A DNA stretch of 64,000 nt, taken from NCBI GenBank assembly GCA_037157565.1, contig JAZHRO010000026.1:33036501-33100500 (forward strand). Direction: 5' to 3'. Source of the DNA: Thalassia testudinum. Lineage: Eukaryota > Streptophyta > Magnoliopsida > Alismatales > Hydrocharitaceae. The position numbers were made by a program, and so were the translations under genes. Positions within the stretch are counted from its first letter, which is position 1, and each line of letters begins with the position of its first letter. Below are positions 11,460 to 23,648 of the stretch, in pieces. The notes under the pieces were generated by a model, which did not search any database, was not told the DNA's origin, and saw nothing but the letters and a program-made list of their open reading frames with translations.

Positions 11460-13498
11460 TGATTGCACAGCAATCATAGGTCCTAATTAACCTAAATAAT
11501 GTCTGAACCTATCTTAAATTGTGGATATTGCACTCATATCTTGCATATCATGCATTGCATCAGTCTATTTAGAATAAGATGAGATATCCTACTAGTTAAT
11601 GGTTTTTATTGCTATTTACAGATAATAAAGTGATCCAGGATGGAGATAGTGGAATAAAGCAATAAAGGAAGAAGAAGACTGATCCAGATAAGAGGAGTGA
11701 GGAGGATAGCCTTATCCCTACCCTTAGAAACCCTAAGACAGCCTTCCCAAACCCAAAACAACCTCCATTAGGGCACCTTAGCCTCAAAACCCAAACATGG
11801 ATAGCACTATCCATGTTCCTATCCCTCTCCCAAACACTTAGGAACCAAAACCAACCTTAGAAAACACAAAACCCACTCTCCAGCACCTTTTAAGATGTCC
11901 AGACATTTGGCTGGACGTCTGATTTCTGCAGAATAACAATCCAGGAAGCCAAAACTCATACTGACACAGAATTGGACGTCTAATTTAGTGTCCAGATGTC
12001 CAATTTTGTAGTATAAGATGTCTGACCACTATCCTGGACGTCTGATACTGCTGTCTGGTTCTTGATTTTGGTGTTGGAAGCCCTAGCTTGCCTATTTTGA
12101 CCTAGGAACCCCACCGGACACCCTAGGAAACCTAAGTAGAGACCTCCTAAGCCTAGTCCACTATCCATAGCCCTACTTGTCCTATCCCTAACCCAATTGA
12201 ACCATCCCATACCTAATTGGGTGCATCTACAGTTGATTGGGTGCACCCGAGCCCAATTAGATCCACCCAGGATCTAATTAACTCATACCTATTAGGATTA
12301 CCCTAGCCTAATCACATGCACACATCTAATTAGACTTGACCTAGACCTAATTAGGTTCAATCCTACCCAATTAGACTTTCCTAAGCCTAATTAGGTCCAC
12401 ACCCACTTAATCTAGATTGACCCAACCTATTTAGCACCTAATCCTACCAAAACCCACAACCTAGCCCTACGAAAAACACACACCCACACACACACGCACA
12501 CCTTCCCATTTTACTCCCACCAACCCATGCACACTCTCTTGGAAACCCTAAAAACTTGTGTCAAACCTAGATCCAAAAATTGTGGCATTTGCTATTTTTG
12601 GAGCCACCAAAAGTGGCAACCAAATGGAGCCTTCCATAAGGGTAAAGAGAGAGCTACGAAATTGGACCATCTCCATACACTCTCCCATCCATACTCTCCA
12701 CTCTAAACTTGCTTCCACCCTCCAAAACTTGAAGGCCGTCCTCCTCATCCTCCTCCAAGGCTCCATGGACGGCTAGCTAGAGAAGCTTCTCTCCAAAGCT
12801 TCAAGGACAGCCATTGGTAGAGAAAGGGAGCAACACCCTCCTCTCTCCACTTGGGTGCACTAGCCCCCATCTTCTTCTTCTTCTTGGACGGCCATGAAGG
12901 CTCACCCATAGCCTCTTGTGGCCAGCCATCTCTTTTGGTAGGCGTATAGACGGGTTTGCATACCCAAGGTCTAGCCTACACCCTCACACAAGGCCGATGG
13001 CCCTAGTGGCAACTTTCCGACGTGAGGGATTTTCTTCTATTTATATGCTTTCTAGTGTAGATGATGTGTGATAAATTTCTATGTATAAATAATTTCATGA
13101 TGTTTCTGTGATTGATTGTCCTCATATTTGCTTGCCTATATGACACTTTGGTTTGTTCACACCATGCACGGCCATCATGGCCTCATTTAGATGCACATAG
13201 TCGCTTAGGTTTTTGCTAGTTTATCTAGATCTAGGTTTCAATTCACTTTTTGAAATAAAAAAAAATCAAAAACACAAAAAGATAAAAAATAGTAGCTTAG
13301 GTTAGATTTAGGTTATAAAAGCCGATCCAAATCTCGATTCGTTTTCACGCCTCCCAGAGACGAACGACCGGGACTCAAGTCCTAAAAAGAATAAAGATCT
13401 ACGAGAGTTTCGTTATCACAAATATCTTTGACGAGTGATTTTTGCGACTATACTACGATTTCCAACAATTTTAAAATACGTGAATTCCACGTTTGTCA
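11460..13498 (+). mobile_element. LTR-5a: Ty3/gypsy-type solo LTR, TSD GCCCT
   Basis: The LTR starts TGATTGCACAGCAATCA (a perfect 7-bp terminal hairpin) and ends in TTTGTCA. It is flanked by GCCCT at 11455-11459 and 13499-13503. It shares its start, GGACGTC words and end signature with LTR-5b in inverse orientation at 39946-42111. The conserved LTR-end motif is at 13348-13376 and the TATACTAC box near 13449. It has no internal region, so it is a solo LTR. It interrupts the LINE A leader. Confidence 0.85.
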
Positions 13499-13996
13499 GC
13501 CCTCTCCTCTTCCCCTCCTCCGGAGGGGGATTGAGAGGCTTCTCTCACCTATGGCGAAGCCTTCGTGTTGAGCTCCTGCCAAGGGTCTCTTTTGGTTTTG
13601 GTGTTCTAGTTTTGCACTTTTTTCCTTTTTGCTTTTTTGGGTTTTGCAGCAATCTGGTTCTCTTTGGTTGTGTGTGCTTTCGGCGTCTTCTGGTGCCTAT
13701 TCTTGGTTGCGGGTGGTTGTTTGGGCTTTTGGTTTTGTGGTTGCTGATTTGCCTTGGTTCATCTTGTTTGCGATGGCCTTGAGAGGATCTGCCCTTTGCT
13801 GGCCTTCTTTCTCTTAGCTTGAGTTCTGCTCGGGCTTTTCTCTCCTTTGGTAGGAGTTGCGTGAAGGTTGTGTGTTTTTGCAGATTCTCTTGCGGTTGTG
13901 CTTTTTGGGGCTTCCTGGTGTTTCCGCTTTTTGGGATTTTCTGGCCTTCTTGCTGCTTCCTTGGGTTCTGGAGGTTGGGTCCTCTCTTTTGGGGGG

Positions 13997-15887
13997 ATGG
14001 CCCAGCCTTCTGGGTCCTCGTCCTCTTCTCCCCCTCTTGAGGGGTTTGATCCTCCTTCCCTAATGAAGCCCTCTTTGGCTTCTATGGTTGCGGGTCCTGG
14101 ATCTTCGTCGCCTCCCCTTTTTTAAGAACTTGCTCTTCAAGTTTGGAAACTTAAGGTTGTCGATGGTCTCTTGGGCACACGTTTCTCTCTCAATGAGGTC
14201 TCCGATCTGGCTCGTAACTTCTTTGCGGTTGTATTTCGAGCGTGGGGTCCCAAACCCCAATCCCAGGTCATCAAGAACTTTCTCGCTAAGTGGTTTTAAT
14301 GGCTGACTATATCCTCACCTCACTTGATTTGAGGCATTGGTTGCTTTCTTATGCCTCGTATGTCGATTTTTGCTAGATTTATGCTTTGGACTCGGTGGTT
14401 TTAGCGAATGTGAGGGTTCAATTCATTCATTGGACTACCACCTTTAGGACTAATGCTCCAGTCTCGGTAGCTCCATTTTGGGTGGGATTCCCTGGGCTTA
14501 ACCTTCATTTAGTTCATCCGAATGCTTTATTGTCCATTGCTTGCCAGATCGGTAATCCTATTTGTGCGAATTACCATACGGTTGGTGGTATTAAACCAGG
14601 TTATCATCGGGTCTATGTGGAGCTTAACTTGTTGGATTCTTGTTTTGAATTTATTTGGATTTTCAATGGTGATGATAAAGTTAAACAGCGCATGGCTTAT
14701 GAGAAGATTCCTTCTTTCTGTGCTAAATGCTTTAGATTTGGACACTTTAGTTCATCTTGCTCCTTTTCAATAGGTTGCAGTTCGCCCTCGAAGAGAGCAT
14801 CAGATGACCCTGAGGTCTCTCCTCAATCCACGTCTGATGTTCCTCCTTCTTTGAAGGAGCCCGAAGTTTAGAGTACCTCATATGTTCTTGTCAATGAAGG
14901 AGAAGTGCAGGCCCCTATTGATATGGACTGATCGTCTTTGGTTATGGATCGAGACGGTGGGGACTCTGTGTTGTATCGTGATTGTAATTCTAATTTGTCT
15001 TCTCCTTTGGGGGGTTCAGAGCCTGTGATTTCTCCTCAAGTTTTGAGTAAGCACAAGCAGAGGAAAAAATGAAAGGTTCAACTTCGTCAGTCCACTCATT
15101 CTTCAAAGCCAAGGTCTTTGGAATCTGAGACCCTGGTCACCCCCTTACCAGAGCCTCGGGATCCTGCTCAAGTAAAGGATTCTTATCCTTTAGTTGTTGA
15201 GATTGATGACGGTATTCATTCATTTGATGGTTTTCCTGAATGCTCTAAGGTTGTGCGATCTTCCATTGTGAATGATGAACTTGCAATTTTGAAAGTTTCT
15301 AATGGTGCTCTACGACCTTTTGAATCCCTTTTGAGCTCTAACATGTTTTCTTCAGATTGTAAGTTTCTGATGACATTTCTCTTAATATTTTATGGGATAT
15401 TGGTTTAACTTCTAATCTAGCTTCTTTAACTGACAATCTTTTATCGAAATATAAAAGTCCGTTGAAAAAAAAGAGCTCATCGCTTAATTTGATGGTGGAA
15501 TGGTTTTCTAATGACGACACTTTAAGTCAAAGATCGTCTGATAAAAGTATTGGTACTTCCTTTTCTCCTGGCTTTAACTAGGGCATTTACTTGCCTTTTC
15601 CGACTCCTGCTCCTGATCCTTTGCCTCCGAGGATAGGGGAAATTCTTGAGGAGGTTAATGTCCCTTTTGTCCCTATTTTGAGCAATGATGGGAATGTGGA
15701 GAAATCTTGGTCGGATGGTGAGACTCTTGCTTGTCCGAATTTTACTGATTTGGGGTCCTAGGCGGTGTTGGCATATAAGGTACACTCTACCTCTAGGTCT
15801 AGAGGAGCCTGTGGTGGTAGGCCCACCAAGGGTTCAGGTAGGATTACTTGAAGTCGATCTAGGTCCCGATCTTCATCCCTATTATGA
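13997..15887 (+). pseudogene. LINE A ORF1 (CCHC nucleic-acid-binding protein), decayed
   Basis: The frame starts at ATG 13997 (MAQPSGSSSSS), by analogy with LINE C (MAEEVPSSPS). It is broken by stops and frameshifts. The best segment, 14386-14871, has the plant LINE ORF1 pattern WVGFPGLNLHL followed by a zinc knuckle CAKCFRFGHFSSSC (CX2CX4HX4C). The family product binds element RNA and acts as a chaperone in the retrotransposition particle. The C-terminal end runs to TGA at 15885-15887, overlapping the ORF2 ATG in an ATGA, as in LINE C. Confidence 0.7.
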
Positions 15888-18039
15888 TTAAGTGCCTCTT
15901 TTGGAATTGTCAGGGTATTTTAAATACTCCAACCTTAAATAGCCTTAAATCTCCGATCTTGGAACATTCTCTGAACTTGATTTTCCTTTTAGAATCATTT
16001 GTTGATCATCATGATGCTTTAAAAGTCATGGCTGACATAGATTTTGATCATTACTTAGTGGATCCTTCTTCCCCCAACATCTGGTGTTTTTTGGAAGAAT
16101 AACTTGACTATTTCCCTACGAAATTCTATGCTTCAGTCATTAACTGTGGATTGTGCTTTTCAATATAAAAAGGTGACCATCTTTGCTATATATGCCTATT
16201 ACTAGGAGAACTTGAGAATCAACCTTTGGAACCATTTATCTTTTCTTTCAAATGATGCTTGCACTTCTTGGCTCTACGATGGAGATTTTAATTGCATTCT
16301 AAATGCTTTTGAGAAGAGTGGTGGCTTGCCTTACTGGGATTTGCAATCTATTGATTTCTAATCCTTTATTGATAACTTTGCTTTGATTGATCTACCGTTG
16401 GGTGGAAATCAATTCTCATGGTGCAATGGTCGCAAAGGGGGTTCCTGTATTTAGCAAAAACTTGATTGAATTCTTTTTAATCCTGAAGCTATGACTCTCT
16501 CTCCCTTTGGGAATTATCTATCTCATCGTTCAAATCATTCTCCCATGATATTTACCTTTAATGACGTCTCTCCTCCCTACCCTTGTCCTTTTCACTTTTT
16601 GAACATGTGGCTTCGGGATAAAAACTTTTGTGAAATGGTGTAGCCAATTTGGTCCCAACTTATGCCCGATTTTCATGGTGATCATATTTCTTGTCTATAC
16701 ATAAAATTTGCTTCCCTTAAGAGGGCTCTGAAGACTTGAAACAGATTGATTTTTGGGGACATCCAGAAAATTGTGGACCAGCTTGAGTCTCGCCATGATG
16801 AACTTGATGCCTCCCTTGCATCCATTTGGGATGATAATACCTCCGTTGAGCACAATGATATTCGTATCCAACTTGACGATGCCATCCTCAAATTAAATGA
16901 TCTTTATATGTAGAAAGCTAAAGTTAATTGGCTTAAGAATGGTAAAGGTTGCAACAGATTTTTCTTTATGACTATTAAAAGGAAATTCGCGAAATGAGCT
17001 AGATCTTCCGTGGTGGATAAAATTGGTAATGATCTAGAATGGAAGCTATTCAGAAGTCTACTTACTATTTTGAAAGCCTTTTTGTTTCTCAATCTCCTAC
17101 CGACTTTGAAACTTTTCTTCAACACATCCCTTCCCTTATATCCCACGTTGATTGTGAGGGCCTTGTCAAGGTCCATTTGAGGCTGAAATTTTTAAGGTTT
17201 TGTCTCAGATGCCTCCTAATAAGACCCCTGGCCCTGATGGGTTTAATGTTGAATTCTTCAAACATTGCTGGGATATTATTAAAATTGATATTATGGATGC
17301 TATTTGACACTTCTTTAGCATTCATAAGGCCCCTCCGCTCCTTTAACAATACTTTTATTGCTCTAATTCCTAAAAAGGTTGAAGTTCTTGAGTTAGCCGA
17401 TTATAGATCAATCAATTTGTGTAATGTTGTCTATAAATTAGCCTCGGGTATTTTGGCCAAACGGCTTAAAGCCTATCTCCCAAAGTTGATCTCTAGTGAA
17501 CATGTCAGTTTCATTAAGGGCAGATCCATTTCCGGTCATATCGCCACAACCTTTGAGCTCACCCAACGCCTTGATAAAAAGGTTCATGGCTCTAATGTCA
17601 TTTTCCAACTGGACCTTGAAAAGGCGTATGATAGAGTGGAGTAGGGGATTCTTTTCAAAATTCTAGAAGCTTTTGGCTTCTCCCATCATTGTATTAATCT
17701 GATTAGGGCTTTTGTCTGTCACGAGGGGTCCTCTATCTTGATTGATGGGAGTTCTTCCCCAGTTTTTAAGGCCTCTCATGGCTTGCGACAAGGAGACCCT
17801 ATCTCCCCCTTTTTATTTGATATTTTCATGGAACCTTTTATTAGGAACTTGAAGCATCTCGTTGATTTGGGGAGAATTCAATCCTTTTCCCTTCGGCGTA
17901 ACATCTCTCCTTAATTCCATTTGTAACCTCTTTAAGTTTATTTTTGATTTTGAGGAAGCTTTTTGGGCAGATGGTTAGCCTGCAAAAGAGCTTTTGTAAT
18001 GTTGGGAGAAATTTTCCTTGTGCAAAAGAGCTAAGTTTG
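15884..18039 (+). pseudogene. LINE A ORF2, endonuclease and reverse transcriptase part
   Basis: It starts MIKCLFWNCQGI at 15884 (APE-type endonuclease N-terminus, normally WN.RG). Later endonuclease motifs are GDFN near 16282 and LSHRSNHSPM near 16520, where the usual catalytic SDH has Asn for Asp. RT blocks include KTPGPDGFN (17222), LADYRSINL (17393), QLDLEKAYDRVE (17610) and GLRQGDPISPF (17785). The RT active-site block expected just before SLNSICNLF-like sequence near 17910 is missing, apparently deleted. Several stops are TAG where TGG is expected. The family copies element RNA by target-primed reverse transcription; this copy cannot. Confidence 0.8.
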
Positions 18040-20055
18040 TTGGTTTCGGATCAGGCAAACCTTCCAGGTTGATTGAGCTAAGGTTAATTTGATTTCCAAA
18101 CTACCCATGCCTGGCTCGATCAAGGACATCTGCTCTTTTTTGGGGCATGTTGATTTTTACCGCAGTTTCATTCCTGATTTCTCAAAAATCGTGTGCCCCC
18201 TGACTAATCTTCTCTCAAAGGATGTCCCTTTCAAAATTATCGAGGAATGCACTCATGCATTTAAGAGCCTGCATGATTGAGTTACTCAAGCACCAATCCT
18301 GCAATCCCTTGACTAGTCTCTACCCTTTGAGATCATGTGCAATGCATCTGACTACACATGGGTGAGGTACTTGGGTAGAAAATAGATGGGAAACCTGTGG
18401 TCATCTACTATGCCAGCAAGACACTTGACGAGGCTCAACGTAACTACACAATTACTGAGAAAGAGCTTCTAGCTGTAGTATTTGGCCTTGAAAAATTTTG
18501 ATCTTATCTTTTGGGTTCCTGTGTTATCATATACTCGGATCACACTGCAGTGAGGCACCTCCTTGGGAAAAAGGACATGAAACCTCTACTAATTCACTGG
18601 ATCTTGCTGTTGTAAGAATTTGACCTCGAGATTCATGACAAGGCTGGAAAATAGAACGTAGTAGCTGATCACTTGTCCCGCCTTCCTTCTGATATCATCG
18701 ACCCTTTTGGACCAATCACAAAACACTTTCCTGATGAGCACCTCCTGACTATCGGTGTAGGACTTCCCTGGTATACTGATTTAGTTAACTACTTGGCATC
18801 ACATCAGATCTTGTCTGATTGGACAAAGGCCAAGAAGGACAAGTTGCTTTCTAATGCCAAGCACTACATCTTGGAAAATCTGTACCTCTTCCGCATTGGT
18901 GCTGATCAGATCATCAGACGATGCATCCCGGAAGCAGAAATTCAAGACATTTTGTCCTGCCATGAGCAGGCATGCGGCGGACACTTCTCTGGACATAAAA
19001 CCACAGCTAAAGTCCTCCAGTGCAGCTTTTATTGGCCCACGATCTTCAAGGATGCATACGACTATTATAAGGCATGCACTCGTTGCTAGACCTTGGGCAA
19101 CATGAACCACCACGATATGATGCATTTACAACTGATTCTTGTATGTGAAATCTTTGATATATGGGGGATTGATTTTATGGGACCCTTTCCTAAATCGGAT
19201 GGCTTCGAATACATTCTTCTCACTGTAGACTATGTGTCTAAATGGATCAAAGCTATCTCGACTCGAACCAATGATCATAAAGTGGTAATCAAGTTTATTC
19301 ATCAGCACATCTTCTCATGGTTCGGTGTCCCACGTGCCATTATCTTTGATGGAAGGACCCATTTTACAAATGCATAGTTCAGATCCCTAATGACCAAGTA
19401 CGGGGTGTCACGTCAAATCTCGACTCCTTACCACCCCCAAATCAATGGATTGGTTGAACTGTCTAATCGAGAGATCAAGAAAATCCTCTAGGTCATTGTT
19501 CGGCCTGACAGGAAGGACTGGTCGACCCAACTTCCAGAAACTTTGTAGGCTTATAGGACTGCTCACAAAACCCAATTAGGTATGTCTCTGTTCAGATTGG
19601 TGTACGGGAAGGCATGTCACCTCCCTGTTGAGATGGAGTACAAAGCCTATTGGGTAGTATGGAAGTGCAATCTAGATCTGCTTAAGGCCGGAACCTACCA
19701 TCAGCTTCAAATGAGCGAGATCGAGGAACTACACAATGACGTGTACGAGAACTCGCGAATTTACAAAGAGCGGGTGAAAATTTTTCATGAAAAACACATT
19801 TCTAGAAAAACTTTCCATCCTGGTCAGAAGGTCCTACTCTTTGATGCCAAGTTAAAACTTTTCCCAGGCAAACTCAGATCTAAATGGATTGGAGCATTCT
19901 TGGTGAGACGAATCTTTGGAAATGGAGCCATCGAAATTAGTCAACCAAGCCTTAATTCTGAACCTTTCATTGTGAATAGCCAGCGAATCAAGCTGTTCAT
20001 TGAACTCACTGATACGAACTTGGCTGAGGTATCCATTGATCTCCATTCTCCCTGA
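18040..20055 (+). pseudogene. E3 pol fragment: RT C-terminus, RNase H, integrase
   Basis: Aligned by eye to E2 pol. The connection domain shows SFLGHVDFYRSFIPDF (18134). RNase H follows with YYASKTLDEAQRNYTITEKE (18411) and [11 protein letters not shown] (18533). The integrase zinc-binding region has HEQACGGHFSGHK (18961), and the core is [12 protein letters not shown] (19155). The C-terminal module [19 protein letters not shown] (19582) is characteristic of Athila/Tat elements, and the frame ends LHSP-stop at 20055. Internal stops include TAG for Gln after the integrase CTRC, for Gln in the NAQF-like site (19375), and for Trp near 19545. Non-functional. Confidence 0.85.
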
Positions 20056-20095
20056 GCTTATTGCACCTGGCTGATGGCGTTAAACTCAGCACTTA

Positions 20096-20111
20096 ACGGG
20101 AGGCAACCCGT
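20096..20111 (+). repeat. post-pol hairpin ACGGGAGGCAACCCGT in E3
   Basis: A 5-bp stem (ACGGG/CCCGT) with loop AGGCAA lies 40 bp after the pol stop. The GGGAGGCAACCC word is widespread at this position in plant Athila/Tat-type elements as far as I recall. E2 has a degraded version at 49423-49438 (minus). Confidence 0.6.
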
Positions 20112-21090
20112 CATTTTCTTGAACAACTCGAAACTCTTTTGACACATCTCTTTGTTGAACTCATATTGCACTTTAGGATTCTTCCATTAAAACAACCGAC
20201 TCCACCTCTGGTACCCGTACCAGAGCATGAAATCGTCCGCAACAGTCATGTCGACCCGTCCACTCACCCTTTGAACCTATTCTAATATACGATCTAAGTT
20301 GAAATCAAACACACCTAATTTACAATGAGGACATTGCAAATCATAGGCATGGGGGGTATTAAAGTGCAAAATGCCGTGAGAATCAATTCACAAAAAGGGG
20401 TTCATAAAAAAAATTATGTATGGAATTGAAAGAAAAAAGCAAAAAAATGGAGGTTGAGGAAAAAGGAGAGCCATTTTTGAGAAAAATGAGAAAAGGAGGG
20501 AAGAAAAATTGAAAAGAAAAGAAAGAAGCAAAAAGATAAAGAAAGAAATTGAGTCCCTTCAAAGTAATATGAAACTTACCTAACTTATAGGTTGGATCGA
20601 ATGATGAATTAAGACTCGGAAGGCTAAAAGTTAAGGGATTATTGGCGAATACCGACCTTAGGTCTCTTGGATCTGATTGGATTTAAACACTCACGTGCTT
20701 GTCAAGATCCGGATTAGTCTTCAAGAGGTTGGGGAAAATGCAAAGCTTGTGTATTAGGTCTAGGGCTTAGGGATTATTTGGCCTCGTTAACTGATCCTTG
20801 GTTTGTGGGACTCAGTAACTTAAGCACCCTAAATCACACACAGCCTGGTTCAGTGCGCTTTAAATAATGAAATCATGCCAAAAGGGCATTTAATCTATTC
20901 TGAAAATGGTCCGAAGACTTAGATTAGGAGCAGCTCGAAAACACATGTTGATTTAGACGAGTTCCCGACGTGGAGAGACAGGAAATTCCCCTTGAAGATG
21001 TGTAATAACATATCGTCTCCTCGGTGCTTGTCTCCTAAGATATCTAAATATCCTATCGGGAGCATGTAAGCACCTTGTGTTGGTTCAGAT

Positions 21091-21243
21091 GCCATGGGTG
21101 GCATTATCATAAAATGTTGATTGCCAGGGTTTGGATTTAGCTATAGAATGCCATGGGCAGGATTATTTCAAAATCTTGAAAGCTAGGTTTCTGGGGGTTG
21201 CCATGGGCGGTGCTATCTCGAAGCATCGATTGCTAGGGACCCT
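21091..21243 (+). repeat. three tandem ~50-bp subrepeats in the E3 3' region
   Basis: Each unit starts CCATGG, then a TATC-like word and ends near GCCAGGG or GCTAGGG. Units begin at about 21092, 21149 and 21200. The same three units, in the same order, occur in E2 at 48373-48523. Confidence 0.7.
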
Positions 21244-21684
21244 ACGGGGATTGATGGTGGGGACAAGGAATCCGATACAGACCGTGTTTAGGGCCAATTC
21301 AAAGATGGATCTAAGGAAAAATATAATGAAAAGAAAAAGAGAGAGAAAGCTCTCCACAAATAAAAATCTCCTTCTATATCTCTCTTACAAAAAATGCACT
21401 AGCAAACTGAATTTGGGCTAACCATGTTTCAAGTATGGGTGCTTTAACCGCTGGGTCCAACGAACCTTAGGTTAGTTTCTACGAGCCTTAGAAACCTTCG
21501 GGCCAGACTGAGGGGAATGGTAGTTAGGTCTGGATCGGGGTTGGTACTTGAGTACCTCTAGGCCTATTGTTGGTACTAAGATTTGATTCCTAGAGATGCG
21601 ACTTAATAGGGCATCTTGATAATTACATCCGACCAAGATAACTGGTTTGATTCATAGAATTTTGCTAAGGGAATATCAAAAGCT

Positions 21685-21697
21685 AGGCATGGGGGTA
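21685..21697 (+). promoter_or_regulatory. E3 polypurine tract
   Basis: AGGCATGGGGGTA lies directly before the LTR start TGATGGG at 21698. It would prime plus-strand DNA synthesis. The same tract with small changes precedes the 3' LTRs of E1 and E2. Confidence 0.8.
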
Positions 21698-22555
21698 TGA
21701 TGGGAACACCATCATGAGCCATAACTAGCTTAATTTGATCTTATAAAGTCAATCAAAAAGCTCCTACATATCAGTCAGAAGGTCTCTTGAGCAGGAAGAG
21801 TTATTTTGAGAAGAAAAGATGAAAATTGGGTTATTTATGTAATTTTGCCAACTTATCACAAATACAGAATAACCATGGGGTATGCCAGGGGTTTATTAAA
21901 GGTCATTTAGTTATTAATGCTTAATAAGTGGGTCCATGTAGACAGAAACGAGTTTTCATGCATTTCAAGAATTAATGGACATCTGAAACCCTAAAAGCAA
22001 ACCTACTTAATTAACTAAGGTTCTGGTTAGGATAATATTAATATAAACCCTCTAAAAATCATATAAAAATATTCTCTAAGGTTTGGCATCTTTGATTTGA
22101 CTATCTGAACCTATTTTGACCTGAAATTGAGTCTCAGACAGACTATTGCCTTAATTTGGGTTTTTGCATAAATTACATAGTCAAACTAGGTCAAAATCAA
22201 AATCCAACTTCACCATTGGATTTCTTAGGTCAAAATTAGGTTTGTATCAAAGTTTGGGCCCAATCAGAGATTATCTTGACCTAGTTTGTAATTTGGTCCA
22301 GTCTGACTCTTTTTCTCTCACACAACCCCTTAGCTTTTGAAATTCCTTGCAAATACCCCCTATCTTTGTCATCTTCTTCGTAAAAAGGTCCCCACTACCT
22401 CCATTAATGCAGAAGTCCTATTCCTACAACCTCGACGACCTTCAATCAGAGTTTTCTCCCTGATTTCACGCTCAATCTCTTCCAAATTTGGAAGGAAGAT
22501 TCCTAAGAGATTTCTCTATGATTTGAATCTATTTGTGGGCTCCAATTATTTCCCA

Positions 22556-22581
22556 ATCTCTCATGTGAACACATGAGAGAT
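22556..22581. repeat. 12-bp perfect stem-loop in LTR-3
   Basis: ATCTCTCATGTG, loop AA, then the exact reverse complement. LTR-7 has the same hairpin at 60253-60280 with a compensated base-pair change (GTG/CAC becomes GCG/CGC), which suggests selection on the fold. Confidence 0.8.
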
Positions 22582-23557
22582 GTGGGTGTCCTACTCCGAC
22601 AAACTTACCAAGCTTGAAAGCTTGGTTTCCAAGCTTCAAACCTCCCTCTAAGGACTATTTAAAGACCCCTGAGGACAAATCATCCTCTTACGCTCGTTTT
22701 TGGCCGGAATCCCCCTCCTTCCTCCCTCCTCTCCGGTATAAAGGCTCCATGATGTTTGGCGACTCTCTCCGACCACTCTCATCATTTGCTCGCAATACCA
22801 GCAGCGGATTTTTCTTCCTCTCCCTCTTACGCATTTCGCCATACCAGCGGGTGCCCCAATTCTCTCCGTTGTAACTGCTTCTACCCCATTGGAGCTCTCT
22901 TTGTCTCCGGTGTCGGCCACACCAGACCCGGCATCTCTCCTCCCCCACATTGACCACCACTTAGTCTCCTCAACTCCTTATCTTCTGCACACCATCACCA
23001 TGCCACTACGCTTCTATTTCGACCGCTCCTACACCGTTCATGACTTCATCTTCCTCTGCTTTGGCAATCACTCTGGTGAGGGTCTCCATCCGCTACACCA
23101 CACCATACGTCTCGCCACCTACCTCATAAGCATCGCCTCATCCACACGAGCAAAACCCCTCAAGAATTTGAGGGGTTTGCTTGCCCTAACTGCCTACCGA
23201 ACACCACCACCATCACGTTCACAGTACGCCTTCACTAGCCCTCTTCGACCCCTCTCACAGCTCACCATTGCTACCATCGCCATTGCCGTGCTGCAACGAA
23301 GCTCCTGAACATCTTTGACGTGGCCATCGAGCCATTTTTCTCTTTTCAGGTGTTTGTGTCGCAGCTTCATTGCTACAGCTGCTTCAAGCGAGCTCTTACC
23401 ATGTTCTTTAGGTAGCCACTCTAGGCGAGTGCCCCAGGTCGTGTAGCCTAGTCCTAGGAAACATCACAGGTGGTCAATTGACTCGGTCCTCTTTTCCTTC
23501 AACCTCAATTGACACCTTTACCTACTACAGCTGCTGCGCGAAGAAGCGGGGATAGAT

Positions 23558-23600
23558 AGTTCCACATCGTGGGAATTAGAGAGGGAAGAGGCGTATAATT
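23558..23600 (+). promoter_or_regulatory. snRNA-type promoter module in LTR-3
   Basis: AGTTCCACATCG (23558-23569) has one mismatch to the USE. TATAATT starts at 23594, again exactly 24 bp after the USE. E1 inserted about 50 bp downstream, separating this promoter from the rest of its LTR. Confidence 0.6.
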
Positions 23601-23648
23601 GAATTCGTGCTTACGGCAATTCGCCTCAGCATGCATAGCGGAGACAAA

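Larger units (their letters stand above)
13499..18039 (+). mobile_element. LINE A, main piece (leader, ORF1, ORF2 to mid-RT)
   Basis: This is the central part of a plant L1-type LINE: CT/GT-rich leader, ORF1 with a CCHC zinc knuckle, then ORF2 with endonuclease and reverse transcriptase. It stops around 18030-18040, where Ty3/gypsy pol sequence of E3 begins. The ORF2 sequence continues in the right order at 32034. Many stops and frameshifts show that it is dead. Confidence 0.8.
20056..21684 (+). other. E3 3' untranslated region
   Basis: The 1.6 kb between the pol stop and the PPT holds no env-like frame. It contains a purine-rich stretch (about 20400-20540), a small hairpin just after pol and three tandem subrepeats (21091-21243). 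From about 20925 to 21500 it aligns closely with the corresponding part of E2 (minus strand, about 48690-48130) although neither is coding. Confidence 0.65.
21698..23648 (+). mobile_element. E3 3' LTR (LTR-3), first part
   Basis: The LTR begins with terminal hairpin TGATGGGAACACCATCA and is interrupted by E1 at 23649. Landmarks are a 12-bp stem-loop at 22556-22581, a conventional TATA-like CTATTTAAAG near 22652 followed by CT-rich exon-like sequence, and an snRNA-type module at 23558-23600. LTR-8 (61810) and the inner part of LTR-7 (59411) are relatives. Frames of 60-140 codons here have no family support. Confidence 0.85.
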
